Positions 18,106 through 27,690 are shown, counted from the first letter of the stretch. The stretch is DNA of 64,000 nucleotides from Rhodovulum adriaticum (GCF_004345735.1 NZ_SLXL01000001.1:629876-693875), one strand, 5' to 3'. The notes: generated by a model not told the origin, from the letters alone. A program made the numbers and translations.

Positions 18106-19200
18106 ATGCTGAAACTTCCCAAATGGTTCTTCCAATGGAGTGAGGAGAACCCCACTGACATCATCGGGCCGGCGGTTCTGACCGGCACGGTGGTGACCGG
18201 GGCGGCGGTTGCGGCGATGATCGTGGCCTTCGACAATCCCTACCGGACCGAAGACATCCAGACCGGCCCGCGTGGTATCGGCATGGCCGTCTCCAAGTTC
18301 GTGGAAGAAAACCCGCAGTACGACGAGTACGAAGAGACCTATGTCGCCTTCGATCGCGTCGAGGTTCCGGAGGGTACGCCCACCGCAGCCGAGGCTTACG
18401 GGGAGGTCATCGCCTTCGGCGACATGGACCAGGCGAACTTCGATCAGCTCACCAAGGCGATGAGCGCCTGGACCGGGACCGACATCACGCTGGTTGTCAG
18501 CGAGGATGCCGACCCGACCCAGCTGGCCATCACCGAGAACTGCATCGAGACGACCCAGTATCTCAACGACTCGTGGGATACGCACAACCTGGCCTCCGAA
18601 GGTGTCGGCGTGAACTGCTACACCTGCCACCGCGGCCAGCCGACGCCTCCGGGCTCGTGGCTGAAAGCGGGTGCGGTGAACTCTGCCGCCGAGGGCTGGG
18701 CCGCGATCCAGAACCGTCTGCTGACCTACGAAGGCGCGCATACGGCGACCGACTTCATCCACAAATATACGCAGAGCGAATACACCTCTCTGCCCGTGGA
18801 TGCGGTCGAGAAGTTCCTGCTGGATGGCGAGTCGATCAAGGTCCACGACCTGGAGAGCCGCGTCGACCAGCAGCCGGGTGATCCCACCTGGCAGGACGCC
18901 GAGCGGACCTTCAGCCTGATGAACCACCAGTCGAACGCGCTGGATGTGGGCTGTGTCTACTGCCACAACACCCGCGCCTTCTACGACGCCACCCAGGTGA
19001 CGCCGCAGTGGTCCATCACGACGCTGGCCCAGCAGATGGCGATCGACGTCAACCAGACCTTCTTCGAGCCCCGCTCGGAGATCCTGGGCGAAGAGTCGGC
19101 CAAGATGAACTGCATGACCTGCCACATGGAGGTCATCAGCCCGCTGAACGGCCGCAACATGGTTGCCGAGTGGCCCGAACTGGCCACCATGGCCGAGTGA
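18106..19200 (+). CDS. pufC: Reaction-centre cytochrome subunit PufC, triheme form
   Basis: Membrane-anchored c-type cytochrome that re-reduces the oxidised special pair. The 364-residue protein has an uncleaved N-terminal helix (about 18-42) and no lipobox cysteine. It has only three haem-attachment motifs: CYTCH (171-175), CVYCH (283-287) and CMTCH (336-340). The position of the usual first motif, around residues 115-130, has no cysteine pair; a lone Cys146 lies downstream. Most PufC proteins carry four haems. A triheme PufC is known from Rhodovulum sulfidophilum, so this points to that type. GGAGG overlapping the pufM end serves as the ribosome site. There is no pufX. Confidence 0.95.
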   Translation: MLKLPKWFFQWSEENPTDIIGPAVLTGTVVTGAAVAAMIVAFDNPYRTEDIQTGPRGIGMAVSKFVEENPQYDEYEETYVAFDRVEVPEGTPTAAEAYGEVIAFGDMDQANFDQLTKAMSAWTGTDITLVVSEDADPTQLAITENCIETTQYLNDSWDTHNLASEGVGVNCYTCHRGQPTPPGSWLKAGAVNSAAEGWAAIQNRLLTYEGAHTATDFIHKYTQSEYTSLPVDAVEKFLLDGESIKVHDLESRVDQQPGDPTWQDAERTFSLMNHQSNALDVGCVYCHNTRAFYDATQVTPQWSITTLAQQMAIDVNQTFFEPRSEILGEESAKMNCMTCHMEVISPLNGRNMVAEWPELATMAE

Positions 19201-19320
19201 TTTGAACATGGGCCGGGCGGTGCGAACAGGCCGCCCGGTCGCACGAATCGGGTTCCTTCGGGGGCCCGGTGTTCGGGGCCTCCACACCCCGGTTCCCTTC
19301 CTGTCAGACACAGGACACTG

Positions 19321-19356
19321 GCGCCGTGTGGAGACGTTTCCACACGGCGCTTTTTT
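19321..19356 (+). terminator. Intrinsic terminator of the puf operon, immediately before dxs
   Basis: GCGCCGTGTGGA (19321-19332) pairs perfectly with 19339-19350 around a 6-nt loop and is followed by TTTTTT (19351-19356). It is a textbook Rho-independent terminator. It ends 26 nt before the dxs ATG, which leaves almost no space for a separate dxs promoter downstream of it. A weaker 8-bp GC hairpin (19213-19238) lies closer to pufC. Confidence 0.88.
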
Positions 19357-19382
19357 GTGAAACGCGCGCGGGAGACAACAAG

Positions 19383-21299
19383 ATGGACAAGCCGCTGACC
19401 CCGACACTGGATCGGGTCGCCGGTCCGGCCGACCTGAAGGGTTTGAGCCAGGGCGAGTTGACGCAACTGGCCAAGGATGTTCGGCACGAGGTGATTTCCA
19501 GCGTTTCGCAGACCGGCGGGCACCTGGGGTCGTCCCTGGGCGTGGTCGAACTGACCGTCGCGTTGCATGCTGTCTTTAACACCCCATTTGACAAGCTGGT
19601 GTGGGATGTCAGCCACCAATGCTATCCGCACAAGATCCTGACCGGGCGCCGCGACCGGATGCACACCCTGCGTCAGGGGGGCGGGTTGGCCGGATTCTGC
19701 AAGCGAACCGAAAGCGAACATGACGCGTTCGGCGCCGGGCACAGCTCTACCTCGATCTCGGCGGCACTTGGGTTCGCGATGGGCCGCGACATGGGCCAGC
19801 CGACGGGCGACGCCATCGCGGTGATCGGCGACGGGTCGATCAGTGCGGGCATGGCCTATGAGGCGCTGAACCACGCGGGCCACTTGGGCAAGCGGATGTT
19901 CGTGATCCTGAACGACAACGAAATGTCCATCGCCCCGCCTGTGGGCGCGATGTCGAAATACCTGTCCGGCCTGTACGCCGGCACCCCCCTTGGCAAGCTG
20001 AAGGACATGGCCGAGGATTTTGAATCCGCGCTGCCCGGCCCCATCCGCGAGGGCGCGCGCCGCGCCCGGCAACTGGTCACCGGCTTCCCCGGCGGCGGCA
20101 CGCTGTTCGAGGAGTTGGGCTTCGACTATATCGGTCCGATCGACGGCCACGACATGGGGCAGTTGCTGACCGTGCTGCGCGCGGCACGCGCGCGGGCCTC
20201 TGGCCCGGTGCTGATCCATGTCTGCACGGTCAAGGGCAAGGGCTACAAACCCGCCGAAACCGCCGCGGACAAGTATCACGGCGTGTCGAAATTCGATGTC
20301 AGTTCCGGGGCCCAAAAAAAGAGCAAGGGCAACGCGCCCTCTTACACCTCGGTCTTTGGCAAGACGCTGGTCGAAGAGGCGGCGCGCGATTCACGCATCG
20401 TTGCGATCACCGCGGCCATGCCCTCGGGCACCGGGCTGGACATGATGCAGGACCGTTTCCCGCGCCGTGTGTTCGACGTGGGCATCGCCGAACAGCACGC
20501 GGTGACCTTTGCCGGTGGCATGGCGGCGGCCGGGCTGCGGCCGTTCTGCGCGATTTATTCCACCTTCCTGCAGCGCGGGTACGACCAGATCGTGCATGAT
20601 GTTGCGTTGCAGGGGCTGCCCGTGCGCTTTGCCATCGACCGGGCCGGGCTGGTGGGTGCGGACGGGTCCACCCATGCGGGCGCCTTTGACGTGGCGTTTC
20701 TGTCGAACCTGCCGGGCATGGTGGTGATGGCCGCCGGCGACGAGGCGGAACTGAAGGACATGGTCGCCACCGCCGCCGCCTTTGACGAGGGGCCCATCGC
20801 CTTTCGCTATCCGCGGGGCGAGGGCGTGGGCGCCGAACTGCCCGAACGCGGGCGCCTGCTGGAAATCGGCAAGGGCCGCGTGATCCGTGAGGGCAGCCAA
20901 CTGGCGCTGCTGACCCTGGGGCCCGCTCTGGGCGATGCGCTGAAGGCCGCCGAAGAGCTGGAGGCACGGGGCATTTCTGTCACCGTTGCCGACGCACGCT
21001 TTGCCAAGCCGATGGATACCGACCTGATCGGGCAGTTGGTGGACAACCATGCCGCCGTGGTCACGGTGGAACATGGCGCCGAGGGCGGGTTCGGCGCGCT
21101 GGTGCTGCACTGGCTGGCCCGGACCGGGCGGCTGGATCGGGGTTGCGCGATCCGCACGATGACCCTGCCCGACACGTTCATAGAACAGGCCAGCCCCGCC
21201 GAGATGTACGCAGAGGCCAAGCTGACCGCCCGCGATATCGCAGACACGGCCCTGACGGCCCTGGGCGTGGCGCCGGGGCATTTCGCCAAACCGGCCTGA
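19383..21299 (+). CDS. dxs: 1-deoxy-D-xylulose-5-phosphate synthase Dxs
   Basis: Thiamine-diphosphate enzyme condensing pyruvate and glyceraldehyde-3-phosphate, first step of the MEP isoprenoid pathway feeding carotenoids and the bacteriochlorophyll tail. It is 638 residues from ATG 19383, preceded by GGGAG; a longer frame start at 19269 runs through the terminator and is rejected. Motifs are [16 protein letters not shown], the ThDP site [18 protein letters not shown], and the pyrimidine-binding domain with [15 protein letters not shown]. Its position after puf matches Rhodobacter. Confidence 0.96.
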   Translation: MDKPLTPTLDRVAGPADLKGLSQGELTQLAKDVRHEVISSVSQTGGHLGSSLGVVELTVALHAVFNTPFDKLVWDVSHQCYPHKILTGRRDRMHTLRQGGGLAGFCKRTESEHDAFGAGHSSTSISAALGFAMGRDMGQPTGDAIAVIGDGSISAGMAYEALNHAGHLGKRMFVILNDNEMSIAPPVGAMSKYLSGLYAGTPLGKLKDMAEDFESALPGPIREGARRARQLVTGFPGGGTLFEELGFDYIGPIDGHDMGQLLTVLRAARARASGPVLIHVCTVKGKGYKPAETAADKYHGVSKFDVSSGAQKKSKGNAPSYTSVFGKTLVEEAARDSRIVAITAAMPSGTGLDMMQDRFPRRVFDVGIAEQHAVTFAGGMAAAGLRPFCAIYSTFLQRGYDQIVHDVALQGLPVRFAIDRAGLVGADGSTHAGAFDVAFLSNLPGMVVMAAGDEAELKDMVATAAAFDEGPIAFRYPRGEGVGAELPERGRLLEIGKGRVIREGSQLALLTLGPALGDALKAAEELEARGISVTVADARFAKPMDTDLIGQLVDNHAAVVTVEHGAEGGFGALVLHWLARTGRLDRGCAIRTMTLPDTFIEQASPAEMYAEAKLTARDIADTALTALGVAPGHFAKPA

Positions 21300-21316
21300 G
21301 GGCAAAGGACAAAAGG

Positions 21317-21350
21317 AAAGGGCCCGGTGCCGCCGCACCGGGCCCTTTTT
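21317..21350. terminator. Bidirectional terminator between dxs and idi
   Basis: GGGCCCGGTGC (21320-21330) and GCACCGGGCCC (21335-21345) form an 11-bp stem around a CGCC loop, with TTTTT on the plus side and an A-rich GGAAAG on the other. It lies between the convergent dxs and idi genes and can serve both, although the minus-strand U-tract is short. Confidence 0.85.
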
Positions 21351-21369
21351 CATGTGTGCGCCGATCCGC

Positions 21370-21900
21370 TCAGGCCGGGGACAGGTCGCCAAAGATGCTG
21401 GCGGCGTGCTGGTCCAGATAGATCTGCAACCACGGAGTGTAGGAATCGGGCTTGGCCTGCACCTCTCGCGCCAGATCGGGCAGGGACACCCACCGCACGT
21501 CCATCACCTCGTCCGGGTTCAGGTCCCATTTCAGGTCGGCCGTGGCGGGGGCGACGAAGATGTCCACCACCTCGTGCTCGATCAGGCCATTGCCCACATC
21601 GGCGCGGTATTCCACGGTTTCGCGATACTCCAGCGGCAGGCCGGTAATCCCCAGCTCCTCTTTCAGGCGCCGGGCGGCACAATCCTTGGACGATTCGTCA
21701 AATGCGGGATGGGTGCAGCAGGTATTCGCCCAGAACCCGGGCGTGTGATACTTGCCAAGCGCGCGGCGCTGGATCAGCACCTTGTCGCCATCCATCACAA
21801 AGACAGAAATCGCCTTGTGCCGCAGGCCCTTTTGATGGGCCTCCAGCTTCTCAACGGGGGTCAGTTCGCCGTTCACCCAGGCCGGGATCATGTCACCCAT
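21370..21900 (-). CDS. idi: Isopentenyl-diphosphate delta-isomerase, type 1
   Basis: Interconverts isopentenyl and dimethylallyl diphosphate, balancing precursors for CrtE. The 176-residue Nudix-fold protein has the catalytic cysteine in FWANTCCTHP, the box AARRLKEELGI, and the metal/active-site EHEVVDIF. It is the last gene of the minus-strand operon ppaA-ppsR-bchG-transporter-bchP-idi and starts 3 bp after the bchP stop. Confidence 0.95.
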   Translation of the reverse strand: MGDMIPAWVNGELTPVEKLEAHQKGLRHKAISVFVMDGDKVLIQRRALGKYHTPGFWANTCCTHPAFDESSKDCAARRLKEELGITGLPLEYRETVEYRADVGNGLIEHEVVDIFVAPATADLKWDLNPDEVMDVRWVSLPDLAREVQAKPDSYTPWLQIYLDQHAASIFGDLSPA

Positions 21901-21903
21901 GGA

Positions 21904-23091
21904 TCAGGTGAACTCCGGGCGGACAAGGCCGGTCAGGTGGGCGACGTTCTTGATGCCGATCTTGATATGGGCCAGCGGGCGCTTCTTCGTGAGCTTCTTG
22001 TTCATGTAGCTCTCGAAGGTCAGCGTCTGCACGTCCACGTCATGGCAGAGCGACACGAACCGCTCGCGCCGTTCGTCGGAGTGGTAATAGGCGTCCTGCA
22101 TGCTTTGCAGCGCGTTGAAGGTCATCTTGTGATCCTTCATGAACTGCTGACGCGCCAGTTTCAGGTCCGACGCCCGGCCAGAGGCCAGCGCGGCCGACAC
22201 CGCCATCGCGCCCACGCGCCCGCCATACATGGCGTAATAGATCCCCTCACCCGAGGACGGCGCGACGGTGCCCGCGGCATCGCCCACCACGACCACGTCG
22301 CGGTCGTTGTCCCATTTCTTCATCGGCTTCAGCGGGATCGGCGCGCCCTCTTTGCGGATGGTTTCGGCCTGGTCCAGCCCGGCCATGGTCCGCAGGTCGG
22401 CGGTCGCCTGTTTCAGGTCGAACCCGTCCACGCCGGTGCCCATGCCCACGGAACAGGTCTTGCCGTGCGGGAAGACCCAGCCGTAGAAATCGGGGCTGAT
22501 GCGCCCGTCATAGATCACGTCGCAGCGGTTGGGCTGATAGTTGCCCACGGCCATCGGCGCGTCGATGATCTCGTGATAGGCGATGACATAGGGGATCTTG
22601 TCGCCGCCGGGCACCTCGGCGCGGGCCACGTCGGACCGGGCGCCGTCAGCCCCGATGATGAACCTGGTTTGCAGCCGCACCTCTTCCTTGGACTGCTTGT
22701 CGCGGTAAACGAGGAAGGTCTTTTCGTCCTCCCGCTCCACCCGGACGAAGGTGCCGGTGTGCCGCTCTGCCCCGGCCTTTTCGGCGCGGTCGCGCAGGAA
22801 GGGGTCGAAATCCTTGCGGTCGACCATGCCGACAAAGCCGTTTTCGATCGGAATGTCCACGTAGCGGCCAGAGGGCGAGATCATGCGCGCGGTGTCGATC
22901 TTGGCGACCAGTTGGTCATCACCGATGTCGAAATCGCGCATCAGGCGGGGCGGGATGGCGCCGCCACAGGGTTTGATCCGGCCCTCGCGGTCCAGCAGCG
23001 CGACTTTCTTACCCGAGCGGGCCAGGTCCTCGGCCGCCGTGGCCCCGGCGGGGCCGCCTCCGACAACAACGACATCATAGATCATTTGCAT
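21904..23091 (-). CDS. bchP: Geranylgeranyl diphosphate/bacteriochlorophyll reductase BchP
   Basis: FAD-dependent reductase converting the geranylgeranyl tail to phytyl. It is 395 residues from ATG 23091, which shares its A with the TGA of the upstream transporter gene (TGATG); a GTG one codon earlier is possible but less well placed relative to GGGGAG. The N-terminal FAD fold is YDVVVVGGGPAGATAAEDLA, and the second FAD motif is VVVGDAAGTVAPSSGEGI. Confidence 0.95.
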   Translation of the reverse strand: MQMIYDVVVVGGGPAGATAAEDLARSGKKVALLDREGRIKPCGGAIPPRLMRDFDIGDDQLVAKIDTARMISPSGRYVDIPIENGFVGMVDRKDFDPFLRDRAEKAGAERHTGTFVRVEREDEKTFLVYRDKQSKEEVRLQTRFIIGADGARSDVARAEVPGGDKIPYVIAYHEIIDAPMAVGNYQPNRCDVIYDGRISPDFYGWVFPHGKTCSVGMGTGVDGFDLKQATADLRTMAGLDQAETIRKEGAPIPLKPMKKWDNDRDVVVVGDAAGTVAPSSGEGIYYAMYGGRVGAMAVSAALASGRASDLKLARQQFMKDHKMTFNALQSMQDAYYHSDERRERFVSLCHDVDVQTLTFESYMNKKLTKKRPLAHIKIGIKNVAHLTGLVRPEFT

Positions 23092-24380
23092 CACTCCCCT
23101 GGCACAAGGCCCGCGTTTTCCGTTGAGGGTTTGTTAGAGTCGATGATCCTCAGCGCCATCACGGCAGACAGCACGAAAAGGACCGCTTCAGTCGTGAACA
23201 CCAACCCGAATGCGGGGGCGTCTTCCATGATCTGGCGCAAACTGTCGACGGCAGCCGCGCCCAGCAGGCCGCCGAACCCGGCGGCAATCGCCTGCGCCGC
23301 GCCCCACAGGCCCATGCGCGTGCCCTCGCGCGCGTCGCGCCCTTCGCCGGCCAGGGCCATCATGGTGCCGATGGCGGCCACGGCGAACATCCCGTTGAAA
23401 AAGCCCATCAGGACAACGGCAGGCATCAGCGGCAGCCCGGCCTCCAGATTGCCCAGCGTGGCCACCAGCCCCAGGGCCGCGGCAGAACCCAGGCACCCGG
23501 CGATCACCCAGTTCCGCAACGAGCCGAAGCGCAGGATCGAGGTGCTGATACCCACCAGCACCATGCCCAGGAACACGCCGCCGTTCTGCGCCCCCGACAG
23601 GGATGTGGACTGCCCCGGCGTGTAGCCGAAGACGAGGCCGGAATAGGGCTCAAGGATCAGTTCCTGCATGAAATAGGCGGACATGGACAGAAACACGAAC
23701 AGGGTAAAGATGCGCGCGCGGCGTTCGGCCCAGACCTCGCGCAGCCCCTCCATAAAGGGCATCTCGTCGGGTTCGCGTTCGGCGATCACGCGGCGCTCGA
23801 TCCCCCAGACGGTCAGCGTGGTCAGGATGACGGCGCCGCCGGTGACGATGGCCACGATCTTCATCAACAGGGCCGGGCTATAGGGATCCAGGAAGGCGCC
23901 CACCGTGCCCGCGGTAATGGCGATGCCCGCGATCATCATCAGCCAGGTGATCGTGGCCGCTGCCCCGCGCCGTTCCGGTGCCGTGGCCGTGGCCAGCAGC
24001 GCCAGCAGCGATGTGCCGGATGCCGCAACCCCCAGCCCGATGAACCCGTAGGCCAGGATCGACAGCGAAAGCCCCGCCCAGAAGCTGGTGGAAAACAGCA
24101 GCACGCCCGAGGCCGCGCCAAAGCCGCCCAGGGCCAGAATCACCATGCCGCCGATGATGAACCGGGTGCGCTGGCCCTTGGTGTCCGACATGAACCCCCA
24201 GGACGGGCGGGTGATCTGGATGCCGTAGTGAAACGCCACCAACAGGCCGGGCAGCACGGCGGGCAGGGCATATTCCACCACCATCAGCCGGTTCAGCGTC
24301 GAGGTCGTCAGCACCACGATGGCGCCCAGGCACATCTGCACCAGGCCAAGGCGGACGATCTGAACCCAGCTTAGCGTCAT
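23091..24380 (-). CDS. BCD-family major-facilitator transporter (PucC-like, between bchG and bchP)
   Basis: A 429-residue polytopic membrane protein with about 12 helices. It belongs to the PucC/LhaA (bacteriochlorophyll delivery) family: VQMCLGAIVVLTTSTLNRLMVVEYALPAVLPG at the start includes the family's TLNRLMVVE motif, and RPSWGFMSDTKGQRTRFI is the loop 2-3 signature. R. capsulatus has a protein of the same size, orf428, between bchG and bchP. The ATG at 24380 starts one base after the bchG stop; an earlier in-frame start overlaps bchG and is not needed. A bacteriochlorophyll-handling role is family inference. Confidence 0.9.
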   Translation of the reverse strand: MTLSWVQIVRLGLVQMCLGAIVVLTTSTLNRLMVVEYALPAVLPGLLVAFHYGIQITRPSWGFMSDTKGQRTRFIIGGMVILALGGFGAASGVLLFSTSFWAGLSLSILAYGFIGLGVAASGTSLLALLATATAPERRGAAATITWLMMIAGIAITAGTVGAFLDPYSPALLMKIVAIVTGGAVILTTLTVWGIERRVIAEREPDEMPFMEGLREVWAERRARIFTLFVFLSMSAYFMQELILEPYSGLVFGYTPGQSTSLSGAQNGGVFLGMVLVGISTSILRFGSLRNWVIAGCLGSAAALGLVATLGNLEAGLPLMPAVVLMGFFNGMFAVAAIGTMMALAGEGRDAREGTRMGLWGAAQAIAAGFGGLLGAAAVDSLRQIMEDAPAFGLVFTTEAVLFVLSAVMALRIIDSNKPSTENAGLVPGE

Positions 24381-24381
24381 G

Positions 24382-25287
24382 TCACGCGGCCCCCAGCGAA
24401 CGGATCGCAAAGGCCGAGATCATCATGCCCGACACGTAAAGGACGACGCCGACGCCGTTGTACCAGGGCGCCTTGCCCTTGGGATCCTTCATCATCACCG
24501 ACATGGCCCAGAACTGCACCAGCAGGACAGCAGTCACGCCCGCCGCGTGGAAGGGGCGATCCCACAGCCACAGCAGCGCGATCACCACCACCTGCGGCAC
24601 CGCCATGACGATAGAGGCGACCCAGGCGGCCTTTTCGGGGCCCATGGTCACGGGCAGGGAATTGACGCCGGTGGCCTTGTCGCCCTCCAGCGCCTTGAAG
24701 TCGTTCAGCGTCATGATCCCGTGCGCGCCGATGCCATACAGCAGCGCGATAACGACGACATAGATCGAGGGTGCGCCCGCCGACAAAACGGCCGCGCCGG
24801 TGAACCAGGGCAGGGATTCATACGACAGGCCCACCAGCCCCGGCCCCCACCAGCCGGATTTCTTCAGCCGGACGGGTTCGGCGGAATAGGCCCAGGCGGC
24901 AGCCACGCCCAGGATCGTGGCGACAAAGCCCCAGGGGCCAAGCTGCCAGCCGATCACCAGCGCCAGAACGGACATGAACAGCGCCTGATACAGGCCCCAG
25001 CGTCCGGGGATGCGCCCCGAGGGGATCGGGCGATCGGGTTCGTTGATCGCGTCCACGTGGCGGTCGCACCAGTCGTTCGCGGCCTGGCTCATCCCGCAGA
25101 CGACGGGGCCGGCCAGCACGATGCCAAGGATCACCAGCCCCGGCTTTTCCAGCGGCGACACGCCGGACGAAACCGTGCCGCACAGATAGGCCCACATGGG
25201 CGGGAACCATGTCACGGGATGCAGCACCGACAGCATTGCGGCCGGTTCGGGAAAGCGTCGGGTCTGGGCTTGGGGGATGTCAGTCAT
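24382..25287 (-). CDS. bchG: Bacteriochlorophyll a synthase (esterifying) BchG
   Basis: Membrane prenyltransferase of the UbiA family that esterifies bacteriochlorophyllide a with geranylgeranyl (or phytyl) diphosphate. The 301-residue protein has the Asp-rich motif NDWCDRHVDAINEPDRPIPS (71-90), the second motif NDFKALEGD and about eight membrane helices. It starts 54 bp after ppsR with no bchE or bchJ between them, unlike R. capsulatus. Confidence 0.95.
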   Translation of the reverse strand: MTDIPQAQTRRFPEPAAMLSVLHPVTWFPPMWAYLCGTVSSGVSPLEKPGLVILGIVLAGPVVCGMSQAANDWCDRHVDAINEPDRPIPSGRIPGRWGLYQALFMSVLALVIGWQLGPWGFVATILGVAAAWAYSAEPVRLKKSGWWGPGLVGLSYESLPWFTGAAVLSAGAPSIYVVVIALLYGIGAHGIMTLNDFKALEGDKATGVNSLPVTMGPEKAAWVASIVMAVPQVVVIALLWLWDRPFHAAGVTAVLLVQFWAMSVMMKDPKGKAPWYNGVGVVLYVSGMMISAFAIRSLGAA

Positions 25288-25341
25288 GTCTTTCGCACGA
25301 TCTCCGGGCCCCGGTCGGGGCCGTTCTTACGGGGGGCGGGG

Positions 25342-26766
25342 TCACGTATCGGCCCCGTCGCGGGCCAGCAGGCCGTATTTGCGCAGTTTGACGTAAAGGC
25401 TTTGTCGGGACAGGCCCAGCATCTCGGCGGCGGCGACGCGGTTGTTGCGGGTCAGTTCCACCGCGGTTTCGATGCACATCTTTTCCACGACATCGGTGGT
25501 CTCGGCGACGATATCCTTCAGCGTGGCGGACCCGACCAGTTCCATGACCGACCGCATCGCGTCGTCGGACACGGCAACGCCGGGCTTGCGCACCACCTCC
25601 ATCCGGCTGGCGTCGCGGATGACGAAGACGATGGCAGGCGTGGACTGGTCGGCCAGGTAGGTGGCCGAAATCTCGACCGAGACCTGCGCGCCGTATTCGC
25701 CCGACAGTTTCGTGGCGAACATGCGCATCTGGCCGGTGCGGGTGGCGTTTTCCACCAGCACCCGCAGATCGACGCTGCCACGCACCAGGTAATCGCCCAG
25801 CGAGCGGCCCTTGACCGCGGCCAGTTGCGGCGCGTCGGTCAGGCCCAGGAAACTGTCATTCGCCGACAGGATCACGCCGTCGCGGTCGGTGAACACGATG
25901 GCATCCACGCCATGGTGATACATCGCCTGCAGGCTTTCGTTCATTTCGTCGCCGGCCTGCGCGCCATCGGCGACCGGGTCCAGGCGGCACAGGACCAGCC
26001 GTTCGCCCGCAGCCCGAAAGGCGGTGGCGTAAAGGCGCACGGCCTGCCGGGTGCGGCGGGTTTCCAGTTCCGTCGGGCGGGTTTCGTCCGCGGTGGCGGC
26101 CTGGGTCAGCATTTCCATGAACTCGACTCGGCGGCGGCCCTCGAACTCATGCGCGACAGAGGCGCCGATCAGGTCGTTGCGCGCCACGCCCAGCAATTCG
26201 CAGGCCACCGGGTTGGCATCCACCACCCGGCCCGATTTAGCACCGACGAAGAGGAAGGCATCGCGGGTCGCCTCTGTCAGGACGCGGTAGCGGGTGTCGT
26301 ATTCGCGCTGGCTTTCGTAGTCGCGTTCAAGGGCAAGCTGCGCCTCGATCAGTTGCATCTGCATTTCCGCGATGGGGCGCAGGTCGCGGCCCAGCATCAG
26401 CAGCACGTTTTCGTCCGGCCCGATCCGGTGGAAGGAGTAGCGCACCGGGAAATCCCAGCCTTCGCCCTCGGCGTGGTTCAGTTCTACCGCCTTGGCGGGG
26501 GCCTCGCCCTCGGACATCTGGCGCAGCCGGGCCTCCAGCTTGGGGCGGCTGTCCTCGGTCAGGATGTCGCGGATGTTCAGACCTTCCCAGTGGTCCAGCT
26601 GGCCAAAGGCGCGGTGCGTGGGGTTGACCAGCACCGACAAAACCTTGCCCTCCAGCGAGATGACCAGCGACAGGTCGGCGGCGGTGGCGATGATTTCGCC
26701 CAGCATTTCGGGCGCGACAAGGGGGATCGCGCCGCTGTTCCAGTATTTCGTGCCCCGTGACGTCAC
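25342..26766 (-). CDS. ppsR: Transcriptional repressor PpsR/CrtJ
   Basis: Redox- and light-responsive repressor of bch, crt and puc genes, binding TGT-N12-ACA. The 474-residue protein has an N-terminal PAS-like domain, a helical Q-linker (about 135-155), two PAS domains (about 160-260 and 285-385) and a C-terminal FIS-type helix-turn-helix (AAAEMLGLSRQSLYVKLRKY, 445-464). Cys260 and Cys431 correspond in spacing to the redox cysteines 251 and 424 of R. sphaeroides PpsR. An extra Cys189 lies in the first PAS. It follows ppaA by 30 bp. Six perfect target boxes are visible in this window. Confidence 0.96.
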   Translation of the reverse strand: MTSRGTKYWNSGAIPLVAPEMLGEIIATAADLSLVISLEGKVLSVLVNPTHRAFGQLDHWEGLNIRDILTEDSRPKLEARLRQMSEGEAPAKAVELNHAEGEGWDFPVRYSFHRIGPDENVLLMLGRDLRPIAEMQMQLIEAQLALERDYESQREYDTRYRVLTEATRDAFLFVGAKSGRVVDANPVACELLGVARNDLIGASVAHEFEGRRRVEFMEMLTQAATADETRPTELETRRTRQAVRLYATAFRAAGERLVLCRLDPVADGAQAGDEMNESLQAMYHHGVDAIVFTDRDGVILSANDSFLGLTDAPQLAAVKGRSLGDYLVRGSVDLRVLVENATRTGQMRMFATKLSGEYGAQVSVEISATYLADQSTPAIVFVIRDASRMEVVRKPGVAVSDDAMRSVMELVGSATLKDIVAETTDVVEKMCIETAVELTRNNRVAAAEMLGLSRQSLYVKLRKYGLLARDGADT

Positions 26767-26796
26767 CGCCTGTGCCCCGGCCCTGCGGGCCGCCCC

Positions 26797-27618
26797 CTAT
26801 CGTTCATCATGTCGCGCCGTCTTGCCCGCGCCTGCCAGCGCGGGGGCCTGCAATCCGCACATCCGCAGCGCCTCTTTCGGGTCAGCGGTCGCGTGATCGG
26901 CGCCGGTCTGCGCGCAGATCTGGCGCGCGGCGCCCGGCCCCTCAACCACGTGGCCGCCAACGACCAGCGGCACCCGGCCTTGTGTCGCCCGGCGCAGCAG
27001 GGCCACCAGGCGGCGCACGGCGTCCAGCTTGTGCATGCAGGAAACGGAAAAGGCGATCATGTCGAACTGCCGCGACGCAGCCTTTTGCTGAAGCTCGTCG
27101 TCCCCCTGGCCCAGACACAGGCAGACCGACAGCCCCAGCCGCCGCATCTGGTTCGCGGCCATCATGCCGCCAAGGGTATGATATTCCTCGACCGGGACGA
27201 TCAGCATCACGTTGGGCGCATCCGGTCCGGCGGTGATTTCGACGTCCGAGGGTTCGCCCATCTCGCGCAGCATTGCCTGCAACCGCGCCGTGGCGATGGT
27301 GACATCGGCAAATCCCAGTTCGTCGCGGGTCCAGCGATCGCCCAGTTCGCGCGCGGCGGCGGGTATATAACAGTCCAGGATCACCTCTGGCCCGACCCCG
27401 TTGCCGCGCAGCGCCGACAGCGAGTCGGTGCGGATCGCGGTGCCCCCGCGCAGCAGGTCGGCGCAAAAATCGGTCAGCACCGCCCCATCGACGCCCTGAA
27501 GGCCGGGAGCGGCGCGATGAGCAAGCGCAGAAAGCACCTGAGTGGCCAGCGATTCCACCTCGCCGTGATGGACGGCATCGTCCGCCGCCGGAGAGACACG
27601 TCGCTGGGTGTCAGCCAT
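26797..27618 (-). CDS. ppaA: Cobalamin-binding antirepressor PpaA/AerR
   Basis: Antagonist of PpsR. It is 273 residues from ATG 27618, chosen because GGAGG lies 6 bases upstream. The N-terminal helical domain (about 20-120) precedes a B12-binding Rossmann-type domain (about 135-245). His147 in VEEYHTLGG aligns with the AerR histidine that ligates cobalamin; the classical DxHxxG motif is absent, as in AerR. The frame remains open to an ATG at 27690 and a TTG at 27696, so a longer isoform, as described for R. capsulatus AerR, is possible; these start codons abut or overlap a PpsR box. Confidence 0.92.
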   Translation of the reverse strand: MADTQRRVSPAADDAVHHGEVESLATQVLSALAHRAAPGLQGVDGAVLTDFCADLLRGGTAIRTDSLSALRGNGVGPEVILDCYIPAAARELGDRWTRDELGFADVTIATARLQAMLREMGEPSDVEITAGPDAPNVMLIVPVEEYHTLGGMMAANQMRRLGLSVCLCLGQGDDELQQKAASRQFDMIAFSVSCMHKLDAVRRLVALLRRATQGRVPLVVGGHVVEGPGAARQICAQTGADHATADPKEALRMCGLQAPALAGAGKTARHDER

Positions 27619-27690
27619 GGCCGCCCTCCGCCCGCGCGAACGGACCGGCGCGGCGGATTCGCCCGCCCCCCCATTTTGCCCGCGCTGCAT

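Noticed and set aside
18101-19320. A pufX gene after pufM.
   Set aside because: The gene after pufM is clearly pufC with haem motifs. No PufX-like ORF of about 80 residues lies between pufM and dxs.
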